Positions 6,967-16,055 of a DNA stretch of 64,000 nucleotides are shown here, in pieces. The stretch comes from an uncultured Chlorobiaceae bacterium (GTDB lineage Bacteria > Bacteroidota > Chlorobiia > Chlorobiales > Chlorobiaceae), in contig CAJEXW010000002.1 of assembly GCA_903994525.1 (NCBI GenBank), positions 1 to 64,000 on the forward strand. The letters run 5' to 3'. The position numbers were made by a program, and so were the translations under genes. Below the pieces are notes generated by a model. It ran no database searches. It had not been told where the DNA came from and was given only the letters and a program-made list of their open reading frames with translations. Numbering within the stretch: position 1 is the stretch's first letter; each line of letters opens with the position of its first letter.

Positions 6967-9060
6967 TTACCCGTACCGTTTGCTCAGCCCCAGCTTCTGC
7001 ATCCGGGAATAGAGCGTTTTTGGATTGAGGGCGAGCTGCTCGGCGGCTCCGCCAGCACCGCTTACCCTCCCTTTTGAGCGGCTGAGGGCATCAAGAATCA
7101 GCTCTCGCTCCAAAACGGCAACCTCTTGTTCAAAATCACCCATTGTTTTGCTCCGGCCAGCAGATGCCCGGTCAGGAACAGCGACTGAGGAAGAGAGAAT
7201 GGTCGAAAAATCCAGTGTCGTGCCGTCAGAGACAATCACCGCCTGCTCGACAAGGTGAGCAAGTTCGCGGATATTACCTTTCCACTCCCGACCAACCAGA
7301 CGGTTCATATCGCTCTGTTTGAAGGGGCGAAGAGGCTTGCCAAACTCCCGTGAACATTTTGCTGCAAAATGGGCCGCCAGCATGGCGATATCTTCACGAC
7401 GCTCACTGAGTGATGGAATGGCCAGCGGAAAAACATTGAGCCGAAAAAAGAGATCTTCACGGAAGCGCCCCTCGGCAACTTCCCTGCAAAGATCGCGGTT
7501 GGTTGCCGCAATAACCCGAACATCCACCTTGATCACCTGTTTCCCACCGAGCCGCTCAAGCTCCCGCTCCTGAAGCACCCGCAGCAGCTTTGCCTGAAGC
7601 TCAAGAGGCAGTTCGCCAATCTCATCCAGAAAAATGGTTCCCCCCTCAGCCAGCTCAAATTTACCAATCCTGCGGTCGGTGGCGCCGGTAAAGCTCCCCT
7701 TTTCATGGCCGAAAAGCTCTGACTCAATCAGGGATGCAGGCAGCGTGGCACAGTTGATCTTGATCAACGCACGTTTGCTGCGCGGTGAAAGATTGTGCAA
7801 GGCTCTGGCAAAAAGCTCCTTACCGGTACCCGTCTCGCCCTGAATCAGCACTGTTGCATCTGTCGGTGCAACCTGGCTGACCCGTCTCAAAACAGTGGTC
7901 AGAGTGGAGCTGTTACCAATAATTTCGTCAAAATTATGTACTGCATTGATCTCTTCAATCAGAGAGGTGCGCTCCCCTTCAAGCTTCCTGCGAAGTTTGT
8001 CTATCTCGTCAAAGGCAAGGTAGTTCTGCAGGGCAAGAGAGAGCTGGGGCACAATGAGGCTGAGCGTTGTCTGGTCATGCTCTTCATAACTCCCCGAGGT
8101 ATTGGAGATAATTAACCCTGCACGGCTGCCCGGTATATCCCAAAGCGAAACGGTGAGGAATGAACAGACTCCATATTTCTCCTTGACATAGGCAAGAATC
8201 CGATACTTTTCACACAGCTCCCGAAACAGCTCCCCACTGAAACAGCCAGGAGTGGCAATCAACGAAAAACTCTGACGGGCCATCTCCTCAAAATTTTCAA
8301 TATCAAGTGTCGCCTCGACCTGAGTAAAAAAACCACTCTCTGATCGCCTGAAATTGTCGTACAGACGATAGGAGCCATCATCATCCATCACACGAATTCC
8401 CAAAAACGTGCAGGGCACCAGCTTTCCAATCTGCTCGCAGACGGCCAGAAGCATACGGTGACGATCCTTGATGGTAAGAAGGGCGTTATTAACCGCAAGC
8501 TGCATGGCGGTCTGCGCCTCTCGCTGACGAAGCTCCTCGTAGGCAAGGGCATTACTGACGGCTATGGCCACTGGAGAGGAGAGTGTGGCAAGCAGCTCCT
8601 TTTCGATCTCCTGCCACACCTTTTCATCTTTCGATACAAAACAGAGAAAGCCGATCACGTTACCTCCCGTCCGCAAGGGAGAGAGTGCAACCTGTCGCAT
8701 TCCAAGCTCATAGAGTATCTTTGGCAAAGGAACATCGGCAGAATAACGCTCAAGAGCCTCCTTGATACTGATGACGGAAACAGTATGATCAGCAAGATGA
8801 GGCTCAAGCCACGAACCGGCAATCAACCGCTTTTTGCGGTCAAACTCATCGGGTAGCTGAAAACGGAGCATTTCAAAAAAGACGTTACTATAACGCATCT
8901 CCCGGTCAACGGTGATGATAGCCGCCGAATCAAACTCAAAAACAAGACGTAACTTGTCCGTAAGTGTCCTGAACAGCTCCTGCGGATCACGAATGGAGCC
9001 AACAGCCTCACTGATGTACTGCATCAGCTTGTGGCTCTCCTGGAGAGATGTCTTCCTCAT
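6967..9060 (-). CDS. Sigma-54-dependent transcriptional activator with two GAF domains
   Basis: This encodes 697 aa. Residues about 20-175 and 195-350 look like two GAF sensory domains. The AAA+ domain starts near 378: Walker A GETGTGKE at 408-415, the sigma-54 contact loop GSFTGA at 455-460 (A to S variant of GAFTGA), Walker B GGTIFLDEIGEL at 473-484. A Fis-type helix-turn-helix ends the protein (LNPKTLYSRMQKLGL). The layout is that of NorR/FhlA/NifA-like enhancer-binding proteins. It is divergent from the tolC-emrAB operon, whose promoter is of sigma-54 type and preceded by a palindrome, so it most likely controls that operon in response to a small ligand sensed by GAF. The ligand is unknown. 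Confidence 0.93.
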   Translation of the reverse strand: MRKTSLQESHKLMQYISEAVGSIRDPQELFRTLTDKLRLVFEFDSAAIITVDREMRYSNVFFEMLRFQLPDEFDRKKRLIAGSWLEPHLADHTVSVISIKEALERYSADVPLPKILYELGMRQVALSPLRTGGNVIGFLCFVSKDEKVWQEIEKELLATLSSPVAIAVSNALAYEELRQREAQTAMQLAVNNALLTIKDRHRMLLAVCEQIGKLVPCTFLGIRVMDDDGSYRLYDNFRRSESGFFTQVEATLDIENFEEMARQSFSLIATPGCFSGELFRELCEKYRILAYVKEKYGVCSFLTVSLWDIPGSRAGLIISNTSGSYEEHDQTTLSLIVPQLSLALQNYLAFDEIDKLRRKLEGERTSLIEEINAVHNFDEIIGNSSTLTTVLRRVSQVAPTDATVLIQGETGTGKELFARALHNLSPRSKRALIKINCATLPASLIESELFGHEKGSFTGATDRRIGKFELAEGGTIFLDEIGELPLELQAKLLRVLQERELERLGGKQVIKVDVRVIAATNRDLCREVAEGRFREDLFFRLNVFPLAIPSLSERREDIAMLAAHFAAKCSREFGKPLRPFKQSDMNRLVGREWKGNIRELAHLVEQAVIVSDGTTLDFSTILSSSVAVPDRASAGRSKTMGDFEQEVAVLERELILDALSRSKGRVSGAGGAAEQLALNPKTLYSRMQKLGLSKRYG

Positions 9061-9094
9061 ATTCCTGAATTTTAAGAAGAATATAGAGAGAAAA

Positions 9095-9111
9095 TTCTGA
9101 TTATTTCAGAA
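9095..9111. promoter_or_regulatory. Inverted repeat, candidate activator (enhancer) site
   Basis: The palindrome TTCTGA-TTATT-TCAGAA has perfect 6-base arms. Its centre is about 63 bases upstream of the -24 GG of the sigma-54 promoter, the usual distance range for enhancer-binding protein sites. It lies between the divergent activator gene and the efflux operon, so it could serve both activation and autoregulation. Only one clear copy is visible. Confidence 0.6.
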
Positions 9112-9162
9112 AAGAATGAATCAGCTTTCCTGGAACCCTTGAACTGGCAAGCTTTTCACTGG

Positions 9163-9179
9163 TTGGCACACTAATTGCT
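9163..9179 (+). promoter_or_regulatory. Sigma-54 (-24/-12) promoter of tolC-emrAB
   Basis: The sequence TTGGCAC-ACTAA-TTGCT matches the RpoN consensus TGGCAC-N5-TTGC(A/T), with GG at 9165-9166 and GC at 9177-9178, exactly 12 bases apart. Transcription would begin near 9190, which places the start codon of the first gene at 9220 rather than at the in-frame TTG at 9175 that overlaps the promoter. Confidence 0.85.
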
Positions 9180-9219
9180 CTTCAGTAGTCAAAGACTGAA
9201 CGGAATAACCAACCTCCCA

Positions 9220-10548
9220 ATGAGCAAAAAGAGCAGAAAAACGAGAACCGCCGGAAAAGTCGCAGTAGCGCTGATACTTGCCTTTCCGTTGCCCTCAGGC
9301 GCAACCGAACCAACCACAGTGCCTCCCCTCACCCTCGAAAAGACCATCAAACTTGTTCAGGGACACCACCCGTCACTCAAAGCCGCCATTGAAGATATCT
9401 CTGCGGCTGACGCAAGAGTGACCCAGAGCAAAAGCGGATACTATCCGCAAATCTCCGCAGCAGCAGGCTATACCGCCATCACTCCGGTTTCGGAGATGAG
9501 TTTTGGCGGGGGAGCTCCAGTAAAATTTATGCCGAATGACAACTATGAAGTCAAGGTGACGGCAAAGATGAATCTGCTTGATTTCGGCAGAAGAGATGGC
9601 AATGTTGATCTGGCTCTGAGCGGGAAAAAGATGGCTGAACAATCGCTTGATCTTTCGCGCAGGGAGCTTTCGTGGCAAACTGTCCAGCTTTTTTATGGAA
9701 CGCTCTTTCTGCGTGAAAGCATCAAGGTAGAGGAGACACAGATTACAGCTCTCAACAAGGCGCTTGACTACGCAAAAAAGCGCTATCAGGCAGGAACGGC
9801 AACACCGTTTGATGTTTTTTCAACAGAGGTACGTATCGCGGCAGCCCGCAACCGGACACTTGATCTTGAACATGAACTGCGCAGCAGTGAGCTGACACTC
9901 TACCGTCTGACCGGCATAGAAGAGACTCATCCGCTTCGGCTCGAAGGCTCTTTTGCAGCCACCACAACTCCCGATCATGTCACCACTGGACTGGTTGCCC
10001 AGGCTCTGGCACAGCGCGTCGAGGCCAAACTCACTGAAGAGCAGGAAAAAATGGCACAGCAACGTCACTCTCTGGCCATGAAAGAGAGCCTGCCAGTTGT
10101 TACCGGAGCACTCTCTGTTGGTTTTAACAACGGCTATCAGCCCGATATCTATCAAATTCGCAACAACGTTGCCGGTAACCTGCGCGTTGAGGTGCCACTC
10201 TTTACCGGGTACCATACCAGTGCAAAAGAGCAGGAGAGCGCGGCAATGGTTCGTGCTGCCGCCCAGCGCAAGGTTGATACCCGGCAGCAGATACAAAACG
10301 ATGTAGAGGAGAGCGTCCATGCCTTACAGACTTCTTCGGAAAAGATTGTCACCACTGAAGCACAGGTAAAACAGGCTGAACTTGCAGCACAACATGCCAG
10401 GATCCGTTACGAAAACGGCATGGCGACAACACTCGACCTGCTTGACACCGAGGCATCGCTTGCCCAGGCTGAACTGGCAAGGCTCCAGGCCGCTTATGCC
10501 TGCATCCTGAACAACTATAAATTGAAACGTGCAACCGGAAAGTTGTAG
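9220..10548 (+). CDS. tolC: TolC-family outer membrane efflux channel
   Basis: This encodes about 442 aa from MSKKSRKTRTAGKVAV, with a signal peptide ending near a P-S-G-A-T-E cleavage region. The ATG at 9220 is chosen because the longer frame (TTG at 9175) runs into the sigma-54 promoter. Two internally repeated halves are visible, each with an OEP-type helix (ALDYAKKRYQAGTATPFDV and ARIRYENGMATTLDLLDTEA), the hallmark of the TolC/OprM fold. It would form the outer membrane duct for the EmrA-EmrB pump encoded just downstream (77 and 41 base gaps). Expression should depend on sigma-54 and the divergent GAF activator. The exported substrate is unknown. Confidence 0.9.
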   Translation: MSKKSRKTRTAGKVAVALILAFPLPSGATEPTTVPPLTLEKTIKLVQGHHPSLKAAIEDISAADARVTQSKSGYYPQISAAAGYTAITPVSEMSFGGGAPVKFMPNDNYEVKVTAKMNLLDFGRRDGNVDLALSGKKMAEQSLDLSRRELSWQTVQLFYGTLFLRESIKVEETQITALNKALDYAKKRYQAGTATPFDVFSTEVRIAAARNRTLDLEHELRSSELTLYRLTGIEETHPLRLEGSFAATTTPDHVTTGLVAQALAQRVEAKLTEEQEKMAQQRHSLAMKESLPVVTGALSVGFNNGYQPDIYQIRNNVAGNLRVEVPLFTGYHTSAKEQESAAMVRAAAQRKVDTRQQIQNDVEESVHALQTSSEKIVTTEAQVKQAELAAQHARIRYENGMATTLDLLDTEASLAQAELARLQAAYACILNNYKLKRATGKL

Positions 10549-10625
10549 CATTACAGAATCCGTCAGGCTACACCGCCCGCATAGTGATGATCCTGAAAAT
10601 ACCTGAACAATAGTAACCAACGACC

Positions 10626-11666
10626 ATGGAACAACCTGAATCAATACCTGTGGCAGACAACAACTCTTCTGAAACAACGCCTGTAAAGAGAGCCAATCCG
10701 CTGAAATTCATCATTATCGGTGCTCTTTTGCTCGTAGCCCTGTTCTGGGGAGGCGGCAAGGTGTACCATTCCTTCATCTTCATTGAGACCGATAACGCGC
10801 AAATTGAGGGGGATATCTATCCGGTCATTTCGCGTGTTCCCGGCACCATCCGTGAGGTGCATGTCAAAACCAATCAGACGGTCACGCAGGGTGAAACACT
10901 TCTCCGGCTCGACGCAACCGATTACGAAGTACGCCGCGACATTGCTGCTGCCGAGTTGCTGAGCGCCAGGGCCGCTGTAGAGACATCAACGAATCAAGCG
11001 AATGCCGCCAGAGATGGAGCAAATGCGGCAGAGGCGACAAGCAGAAAGTGGCAGGCTGATCTTCGCCGCAACGAGAATCTTCGCCGTCAGGATGTTATTT
11101 CGCAGGCTGAATTTGATGGAGTAAAGGCTGGAGCACAAGCCTCTTCTGCCCAGTATGCAGCCGCCAGCAATCAGTATCAGGCTGCGCTTGCCCAGGTGCC
11201 GCTGAAAAAAGCCGAGGTAAAAAAACGCGAAGCTGAACTGCGTGAGGCCGAACTTCGACTCTCCTATACCACCATTACTGCTCCGGCATCCGGTCAGGTT
11301 TCAAAAAAAAATGTACAACCGGGCCAGTATGTGGTGCCTGGCCAGCAATTGATTGCACTTGTAGGCAGCAAGGAACTCTGGGTAGTGGCCAACTTCAAGG
11401 AGACGCAGCTTGATAAAATAGCCGCCGGACTACCGGCCGTCATCAAGGTGGATGCCTACCCCGGCAAAGAGTTTCCAGGAAAGATAGAGTCGCTCTCTTC
11501 AGGGACTGGAGCCAAATTTGCCCTGCTTCCTCCTGATAATGCAAGCGGCAACTTTGTCAAGGTGACACAGCGCGTTCCGGTAAAAATTCTCTTTACTGAC
11601 CAGCCGGACAACCATTACCCTCTTGCCGCAGGCATGAATGTTGTCGTCCAGGTAAAGATGAAATGA
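10626..11666 (+). CDS. emrA: HlyD/EmrA-family membrane fusion protein
   Basis: This encodes 346 aa. A short cytoplasmic N-terminus precedes one membrane segment (FIIIGALLLVALFWGG, about residues 29-44). Next comes the first half of a lipoyl domain (IETDNAQIEGDIYPVISRV), a long Ala/Gln-rich coiled coil (about 95-205), and the second lipoyl half (TTITAPASGQVSKKNVQPG). This is the EmrA type of periplasmic adaptor, linking an inner membrane MFS pump to TolC. It lies between tolC and emrB and is evidently co-transcribed with both. Confidence 0.93.
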   Translation: MEQPESIPVADNNSSETTPVKRANPLKFIIIGALLLVALFWGGGKVYHSFIFIETDNAQIEGDIYPVISRVPGTIREVHVKTNQTVTQGETLLRLDATDYEVRRDIAAAELLSARAAVETSTNQANAARDGANAAEATSRKWQADLRRNENLRRQDVISQAEFDGVKAGAQASSAQYAAASNQYQAALAQVPLKKAEVKKREAELREAELRLSYTTITAPASGQVSKKNVQPGQYVVPGQQLIALVGSKELWVVANFKETQLDKIAAGLPAVIKVDAYPGKEFPGKIESLSSGTGAKFALLPPDNASGNFVKVTQRVPVKILFTDQPDNHYPLAAGMNVVVQVKMK

Positions 11667-11707
11667 GCAGAAACCAGGAAGAGATTGTGAACAGAAAACC
11701 ATAACTG

Positions 11708-13327
11708 ATGGCTCAAGCTCAACAACAGAAGAGTATTGCGGTAGCGGCAATGCTGCCCAATCCAGCTCATCACTACGAAACCGGTCTTCGCAAAGTGATC
11801 ATTACCCTGACGGTCATCGTCTCGGCAATGCTTGAACTGATCGACACCACCATTGTCAACGTCGCCCTGACACAGATAAGCGGCAACCTCGGTGCCAGCA
11901 TTGAGGATGTCGCATGGGTCATTACCAGCTATGCCATCGCCAACGTCATCGTCATTCCGCTTTCAGGTTTTCTTGGCAACCTGCTTGGGCGCAGAAACTA
12001 TTACATCGGCTCAATCCTGCTCTTTACCATGGCCTCGCTGCTCTGCGGCATGGCTACCGACATCTGGGCACTGGTCTTTTTCCGCTTTCTGCAGGGTATC
12101 GGCGGCGGAGCACTTCTGCCCACCTCACAAGCGATCCTCTATGAGACCTACCGGCCCGAAGAGCGCGGCAAGGCAACCGGCATCTTTTCGATGGGGTTGG
12201 TTCTTGGCCCTACCATTGGACCACTCCTCGGCGGATTTCTTGTAGACTACTTCTCCTGGGAGTGGTGCTTTTTTGTCAATATCCCGATCGGTCTTCTGGC
12301 CGCATGGTCCTCATTCACCTTTCTCAAAGAGCCGAAAGTAAGCCACAGCGTCTCAAAAATTGACTGGACCGGTATCGGGCTGCTTGCCGTTGGCACTGGC
12401 TCACTCCAGTTCATTCTTGAACGGGGGGAGTCAAAAGACTGGTTTGAGACCCCTTATATCACCTGGTTTACCATCATTGCGGTGGTCGCACTTTTTGCGT
12501 TTGTCTGGTGGGAGCTGCATACCGAAGAGCCTGCCGTTGATCTTCGCGTTTTGGGACGCAGCCACAACCTCCCTGTCGCAGCTATGCTTACCTTTGTGGT
12601 GGGCTTCGGTCTCTATGGCTCGCTCTTTGTCTTTCCGGTTTTTGTACAGCGCCTGCTGGGATTTACCGCAGTACTGACCGGCCTGGTGCTCTTCCCAAGC
12701 GCCATCGTGACTGGCATGATCGCCATGCCGCTCGGCATTGCCATGCAGAAAGGTGTCTCACCAAAAAAGGTGATGGCCGTCGGCATGGTGGCCTTTATTC
12801 TCTTCTGCTGGGCACTTGGCCAGCAAACCATGCAATCAGGAGCCTCAAACTTCTTCTTCATCCTGCTGGTGCGCGGCCTGGCTCTCGGGTGTATCTTTAT
12901 TCCGGTCACCATGCTTGCTGTCTCGGGCCTGCACGGCAGAGACATCGGGCAGGCTACCGGACTCAACAACATGGTGCGCCAGCTTGGTGGTTCATTCGGC
13001 ATAGCACTCATCAACACTTATATCGTCAAGCGGGTAGGGGCACACCGGATAGAGCTGCTGAGCCATCTTTCACCTTTCGATCCGGCAGCCATCGCAAGAC
13101 TCGAAGCCATAAAACAGGCGGCTGTGACGAAAACGGTGCTTTCTCCAGCCGACGCAGAGGTGGCCGCACTGAACGCACTTGAAGGCACCGTGACCATTCA
13201 AAGCCACCATCTGGCCTATATGGATGCCTTCATGCTGGTCGCGTTGCTGTTTGCAATTGCCTTGCCGCTGCTTTTCTTTATCAAGATTAAAAAAGTGGAG
13301 AAGAGCGATGTGTCGGGAGCGCACTAA
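11708..13327 (+). CDS. emrB: DHA2-family (EmrB-like) drug:H+ antiporter
   Basis: This encodes 539 aa with 14 predicted transmembrane segments. The first helix carries the DHA2 motif MLELIDTTIVNVALTQISG. The motif C antiporter signature (GLVLGPTIGPLLGGFLVDYF) follows in the fifth helix, and LGRRNYY lies after helix 2. EmrB exports hydrophobic toxic compounds in exchange for protons, through the EmrA/TolC conduit encoded upstream. It is the last gene of the sigma-54 operon. The convergent MFS gene ends only 10 bases away and no terminator hairpin is visible between them. Confidence 0.93.
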   Translation: MAQAQQQKSIAVAAMLPNPAHHYETGLRKVIITLTVIVSAMLELIDTTIVNVALTQISGNLGASIEDVAWVITSYAIANVIVIPLSGFLGNLLGRRNYYIGSILLFTMASLLCGMATDIWALVFFRFLQGIGGGALLPTSQAILYETYRPEERGKATGIFSMGLVLGPTIGPLLGGFLVDYFSWEWCFFVNIPIGLLAAWSSFTFLKEPKVSHSVSKIDWTGIGLLAVGTGSLQFILERGESKDWFETPYITWFTIIAVVALFAFVWWELHTEEPAVDLRVLGRSHNLPVAAMLTFVVGFGLYGSLFVFPVFVQRLLGFTAVLTGLVLFPSAIVTGMIAMPLGIAMQKGVSPKKVMAVGMVAFILFCWALGQQTMQSGASNFFFILLVRGLALGCIFIPVTMLAVSGLHGRDIGQATGLNNMVRQLGGSFGIALINTYIVKRVGAHRIELLSHLSPFDPAAIARLEAIKQAAVTKTVLSPADAEVAALNALEGTVTIQSHHLAYMDAFMLVALLFAIALPLLFFIKIKKVEKSDVSGAH

Positions 13328-13337
13328 AAAAAACTGA

Positions 13338-14633
13338 TCACTCCACCCGCTGAGGCTTATCGAGTGATCGGCTGGCAACAACAAGCACAACCGCTGCCAC
13401 TATCGTCACCACACATCCAAAACGAATGGCAATCCCTGTGCCGAAATGTTCCGAGAGAGAGCCGATTTGAAGATTTCCGATGGGCATGAACCCCATAAAA
13501 ATCATCATGTAGAGACTCATGACCCTTCCCCTGAAACGGTCATCAACCGCGCCCTGAATAGTGGCGCTGAGGGTGGAAACTGCCGCGACCAGCCCGAAAC
13601 CTCCAAAAAAAAGAAACAGAAGCGCCACCGGCAATCGAGTGGTAAACGTAAAGCCGATAAGAGCTAAAGCAAACAGAATGGATCCCCCTGCTATAAAGAC
13701 CAGACGATCAACTTTTCTTGAGTAGATGGAGACCAGCACCGTGCCAACAACCGAGCCAACGCCCGAAATACCATAGAGGTAGCCCATCCCCGAAGCGCCC
13801 ATGCCAAACGTTTTTTTTGCAATGACCGGAAGCATGGTGACATAAGACCATGCAAAAATTGAGATAATGGCGATAGAGAAAATCGATGTCCTGATAAGAG
13901 GATGCTTCCAGGCATAGCTCAAACCATCCCTGATTTCCAGCAGAGGATTGCGGCTGATGTTGTTGACAGGCTTTTTTTCCATCTCTTTCATGGAGACCAA
14001 TGCAATCAGCACTGCAAAAAAGCTGAATCCATTGACCAGAAATGCCGCACCGCTACCGGTGGAGGCAATAAGCAATCCGGCAAGAGCAGGACCAATCACC
14101 CGTGACACATTATAGATCGCAGAGTTCATGGCAATCGCCGAAGCGAGATGCTCCCGCTTGACTATTTCACTGAGAAAGGCCTGCAACGCAGGAACATTGA
14201 GGGCATTCACACAGCCAAGAAGAAAAGAGAGCACAAGAATAATCCATAACGTCACCGTTCCAGTAACGGCAAACAGACCCAGCACAAAAGCAAGCAGCAT
14301 CGCCGTCGACTGCGTCCAGAGCAAAATCGTCCGCCTTGGGTAACGGTCCACAATAACGCCTCCAAACAGGGAGAGGAAGAGAGGAGGAAGCGTCGAGGCT
14401 GCTGCTGCAAGCCCTACATCAAAGGCAGAGCCAGTAATTTCAAGGACCAGCCACCCCTGCGCCACCATCTGCATCCAGGTGCCAATCATGGAGATGACCT
14501 GGCCGGGAAAATAACGCCGGAAATTCTCGCTCTCAAAAGCAGGAAAAGCTGATAACAGCAGGGCAACAATGCCCCGGACAAGGCTGTCCCTATGTTCGAC
14601 AGGTGCCTTTTCAGCAGGTGATTTCATCGTCAC
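13338..14633 (-). CDS. MFS transporter (EntS/MFS_3-like exporter)
   Basis: This encodes 431 aa with about 12 hydrophobic segments. The N-terminal motif FRRYFPGQVISMIGTWMQMV followed by QGWLVLEITGSA and the loop VIVDRYPRRTILLW are typical of the MFS_3 (enterobactin exporter-like) group. The transported compound cannot be read from the sequence. It is convergent with emrB, so it is probably not part of that operon despite the theme of export. The start is the first ATG of the frame; ATG at 14627 is equally possible. Confidence 0.85.
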   Translation of the reverse strand: MTMKSPAEKAPVEHRDSLVRGIVALLLSAFPAFESENFRRYFPGQVISMIGTWMQMVAQGWLVLEITGSAFDVGLAAAASTLPPLFLSLFGGVIVDRYPRRTILLWTQSTAMLLAFVLGLFAVTGTVTLWIILVLSFLLGCVNALNVPALQAFLSEIVKREHLASAIAMNSAIYNVSRVIGPALAGLLIASTGSGAAFLVNGFSFFAVLIALVSMKEMEKKPVNNISRNPLLEIRDGLSYAWKHPLIRTSIFSIAIISIFAWSYVTMLPVIAKKTFGMGASGMGYLYGISGVGSVVGTVLVSIYSRKVDRLVFIAGGSILFALALIGFTFTTRLPVALLFLFFGGFGLVAAVSTLSATIQGAVDDRFRGRVMSLYMMIFMGFMPIGNLQIGSLSEHFGTGIAIRFGCVVTIVAAVVLVVASRSLDKPQRVE

Positions 14634-14896
14634 GACGGTTCATTATTTCTTCTCTCTCTCCAGCGCAAAGGTAGTAAAAGAATGCGGCAAATCCTGCGGA
14701 TGCGTCACAAATAGCAGCAAAACCAAACGGCGATACGTTATGGCGATTTCATTGCAATAAAGAGTTCTTTTCAAGATCGAATACCCTCCCCTTTGGCTCA
14801 AAATAGGTGTACATTCATTCACCATGATCGTGCTCAATCAAGTTATGGCATAAAGATCGACGTTTTTTCACCATTAAAAAAAGGAGTGTAAATCAA

Positions 14897-15442
14897 ATGA
14901 ATGTTGTTAATCCGGAAGCTATCGGTTTGTTCGGCCTGATCATTACGGTCTGGGTATTCGGACTTGAACAGTTGGGATTCGGACTTGACAAAGAGACTGA
15001 TCACGCAAAACTGGGGCGCAATCTGGCCAACATCGCCCTCTGGTTTGGTGGGGTTGCGCAGCTTTTCACCGCCCTTTGCATGTATCTGTTCGATCTGGGG
15101 TTGCCTGCTGATATCAGGATTTACCTCGGTACCATCTTTGCCACCTACGGGCTTTTCTGGGTTGTTGTCGCCATGCATTTCTATAATCCTGGCGACAAGA
15201 AGATCTACGCCCACATGTTTCTGGGGATTTTTTTCATTACAGCAGTCTTTAGTTACAAGGCTCTCCTGCTCGGGAAAATCTGGCCATTGGCCACTGTGCT
15301 GCTGCTCATTAATGTGCTGACCATCCTGCTGCCGTTCGCATGGTACAAGCAGAATGCGTTCCTGACCAAAATTTGCGGGGCGACAAATGTTGCCATAGGC
15401 CTTTGTGCCCTCCCACTCCTCTTCAAGTCACTCGGAGTGTAA
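14897..15442 (+). CDS. GPR1/FUN34/YaaH-family (acetate uptake-like) membrane protein
   Basis: This encodes 181 aa with six hydrophobic helices. The N-terminal NPEAIGLFGLIITVW corresponds to the NPAPLGL-type signature of the acetate/succinate channel family (SatP). A strong AAGGAG lies 10 bases ahead of the ATG. In a green sulfur bacterium, acetate assimilation alongside CO2 fixation is a plausible use, but substrate identity is inference; AmiS/UreI-type channels have a similar six-helix architecture and are an alternative. The gene stands alone. Confidence 0.7.
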   Translation: MNVVNPEAIGLFGLIITVWVFGLEQLGFGLDKETDHAKLGRNLANIALWFGGVAQLFTALCMYLFDLGLPADIRIYLGTIFATYGLFWVVVAMHFYNPGDKKIYAHMFLGIFFITAVFSYKALLLGKIWPLATVLLLINVLTILLPFAWYKQNAFLTKICGATNVAIGLCALPLLFKSLGV

Positions 15443-15456
15443 TTCCGACACTTTTG

Positions 15457-15491
15457 CCCGAAACAGCCACAAGCTTTACGGCTGTTTCGGG
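15457..15491 (+). terminator. Strong hairpin downstream of the YaaH-like gene
   Basis: CCCGAAACAGCC and GGCTGTTTCGGG form a perfect 12-bp stem around an 11-base loop, beginning 15 bases after the stop codon. There is no T-run after it, so it is not a standard intrinsic terminator; it may protect the 3' end or act with Rho. The remaining sequence up to 15766 (275 bases) shows no gene. Confidence 0.5.
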
Positions 15492-15766
15492 CCGCACCGA
15501 CCCATCATTGAATTCGATATAAGAACAGACTATCAATTACAACTGTACCCACCCCAAGGAGAGGGCTTGAGAAAAAGTCTTGTTTGGCTGACCAACACTG
15601 ATCAACACTCAAATCATAGAAGTAGCAATAAAATCCCTTAAAAAGAGACGAATGAACGGCGGGTTTTTGCAGATTTCCTCCGATTTGCTAATATGGGTCA
15701 TGGCGTAACACACAGGCCACGCCGCATATTGAAAACTTTTTCCAAGCACAAAAAACATAACGAACC

Positions 15767-15979
15767 ATGAGCGCACATATCTATAAGAAAATCGAACTGG
15801 TCGGCTCTTCAGCAACAAGCATTGAAGAGGCTGTCAATAACGCTGTGGCGAAAGCAGCCGAAACAATCCGCAACATTCGCTGGGTTGAAATTCTCGAAAC
15901 CCGCTGTCATGTAGAAAACCAGAAAGTTGCCTACTGGCAGGTAACCGTGAAAATCGGCTTTACTCTCGACGAAAACTGA
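15767..15979 (+). CDS. Dodecin family flavin-binding protein
   Basis: This encodes 70 aa, the usual dodecin length. The reading [20 protein letters not shown], then [17 protein letters not shown] and a closing [11 protein letters not shown], shows the beta-alpha-beta-beta fold with the conserved Trp that stacks on flavin. Dodecins assemble into hollow 12-mers that store or buffer FMN/riboflavin. It is monocistronic with a clear terminator 20 bases downstream. Confidence 0.93.
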   Translation: MSAHIYKKIELVGSSATSIEEAVNNAVAKAAETIRNIRWVEILETRCHVENQKVAYWQVTVKIGFTLDEN

Positions 15980-16000
15980 GCAGGAACGGTGAGAAACAAG

Positions 16001-16031
16001 AAGGGCGCCCTTGGTAGCAGGCGCCCTTTTC
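16001..16031. terminator. Terminator between dodecin and pckG
   Basis: AAGGGCGCC and GGCGCCCTT pair around a 10-base loop, followed by a short T-run on the plus strand. On the minus strand the hairpin lies downstream of pckG, but its T-run there is weak, so it is mainly the dodecin terminator and perhaps bidirectional. Confidence 0.8.
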
Positions 16032-16055
16032 ATTGTTAAAAAACAATTCTGGTTG

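Noticed and set aside
15457..15491. Hairpin as a riboswitch or standard terminator
   Set aside because: It is a simple perfect stem-loop lacking a T-run and lacking any complex conserved fold; it was listed only as a terminator-like hairpin with moderate confidence.
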